From Candidatus Eiseniibacteriota bacterium (GTDB lineage Bacteria > Eisenbacteria > RBG-16-71-46), in assembly GCA_005893365.1 (NCBI GenBank), contig VBPB01000352.1, positions 1-5,945 of the forward strand: a DNA stretch of 5,945 bases. Reading direction: 5' to 3'. Within the stretch, counting starts at the first letter, position 1; every line of letters starts with the position of its first letter. A program made the position numbers and the translations under genes. Below the pieces are notes generated by a model that saw nothing but the letters and a program-made list of their open reading frames with translations, searched no databases and was not told where the DNA came from. Of the stretch, positions 5,434 through 5,945 are shown in pieces.

Positions 5434-5945
5434 CTACGTCCTCCGCCCCGTCCGCTTCCGCGGCGCCGATGCCTTGGCGCCGCGCTTCGCCTTGGTGGGG
5501 CCGCCGGCGGCCGGCGGGCGCGTCGTGGCTAAGGCGATGGTTGCCTCGACCTCCTTCCACTCGGCGTCGGTGAGCGTGACCTCGGCGGCCTTGAGATTCT
5601 CCTCGAGTTGCTCGACCGACGTGACGCCGATGATCGCAGTCGAGACTTCCGGCCGCCTCAGCACCCAGGCCAGCGCCACCTGCGAGCACGAGCCGGCGCC
5701 GCGCCGGGCCACCCAGGCCGCGTAGCGCTCGGCGGCCGCCACGTTCTCTGGGGTCAGCGCCTTCTCGGCGGTGAGGAAGTGCGCGAACTTGCCGGTGGCG
5801 CGGCTGCCCGCGGGCACCGCTCCCCCGGCGTACTTGTTGGTGAGCACACCCTGGGCGAGCGGCGAGTACGCCATCAGGCCGATCCCGTGGGCGCGGCAGA
5901 AGTCGAGGTGGCTCACCGTGAACACGGTGCCGTCGGCGCCGCGAG
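5434..5945 (-). CDS. Aldo/keto reductase, C-terminal part, with a basic tail
   Basis: The frame is open to the right edge, so only the last 169 residues are seen, about half of a usual 320-340-residue enzyme. The family uses NAD(P)H to reduce aldehydes and ketones in an (alpha/beta)8 barrel. Visible landmarks are HGIGLMAYSPLAQGVLTNKY (visible residues 19-38), the late barrel strand with the S-P-L loop near the cofactor; then SQVALAWVLRRPEVSTAIIG and SVEQLEENLKAAE, the C-terminal cofactor-binding end with the family's E-N pair. The Asp-Tyr-Lys-His catalytic set lies upstream, outside the window. The GTG at 5925 is internal, not the start. After the usual end near residue 140 there is an extra ~29-residue tail rich in Lys, Arg, Ala and Pro (KAKRGAKASAPRKRTGRR). 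Substrate cannot be told; a potassium-channel-beta-like or general stress AKR is the usual automatic label. Confidence 0.92.
   Translation of the reverse strand, partial: RGADGTVFTVSHLDFCRAHGIGLMAYSPLAQGVLTNKYAGGAVPAGSRATGKFAHFLTAEKALTPENVAAAERYAAWVARRGAGSCSQVALAWVLRRPEVSTAIIGVTSVEQLEENLKAAEVTLTDAEWKEVEATIALATTRPPAAGGPTKAKRGAKASAPRKRTGRRT

Overview
The window is a GC-rich, gene-dense stretch of a bacterial chromosome. It holds five protein-coding genes and shows no RNA gene, insertion sequence, CRISPR array or phage signature. A large secreted Asp-box propeller protein with a FlgD-like C-terminal tail beside small NTF2-fold enzymes, at this GC content, fits an uncultivated or environmental lineage such as Eisenbacteria, with Gemmatimonadota or Rokubacteria-like groups as alternatives. 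That placement is inferred from gene style only.

Layout. Positions 1-2634 (minus) carry a secreted beta-propeller protein whose last few residues lie off the left edge. One frameshift at a CGCGCG tract (2375-2380) separates the signal peptide from the propeller. A 222-nt spacer containing a nested hairpin (2779-2820) follows. Two tandem minus-strand NTF2-fold (SnoaL-like / ester cyclase-like) genes lie at 2857-3294 and 3392-3838. They are visibly paralogous, are separated by 97 nt with two inverted repeats, and are probably co-transcribed. A 295-nt divergent intergenic region (3839-4133) should hold promoters for both directions; it contains a C-rich tract that is a canonical four-run G-quadruplex motif on the minus strand. 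On the plus strand, 4134-5258 encodes a conserved-looking envelope protein of unknown function: a membrane or signal segment, a beta-rich domain, a charged low-complexity linker and a small C-terminal domain. A perfect 12-bp hairpin (5315-5343) separates it from the convergent minus-strand C-terminal part of an aldo/keto reductase (5434 to the right edge).

The genes do not form an obvious pathway. The two NTF2-fold genes are the only likely operon; the rest look like independent units. I found no convincing new biological system. The most open item is the 374-residue envelope protein. The most checkable one is the frameshift in the propeller gene.
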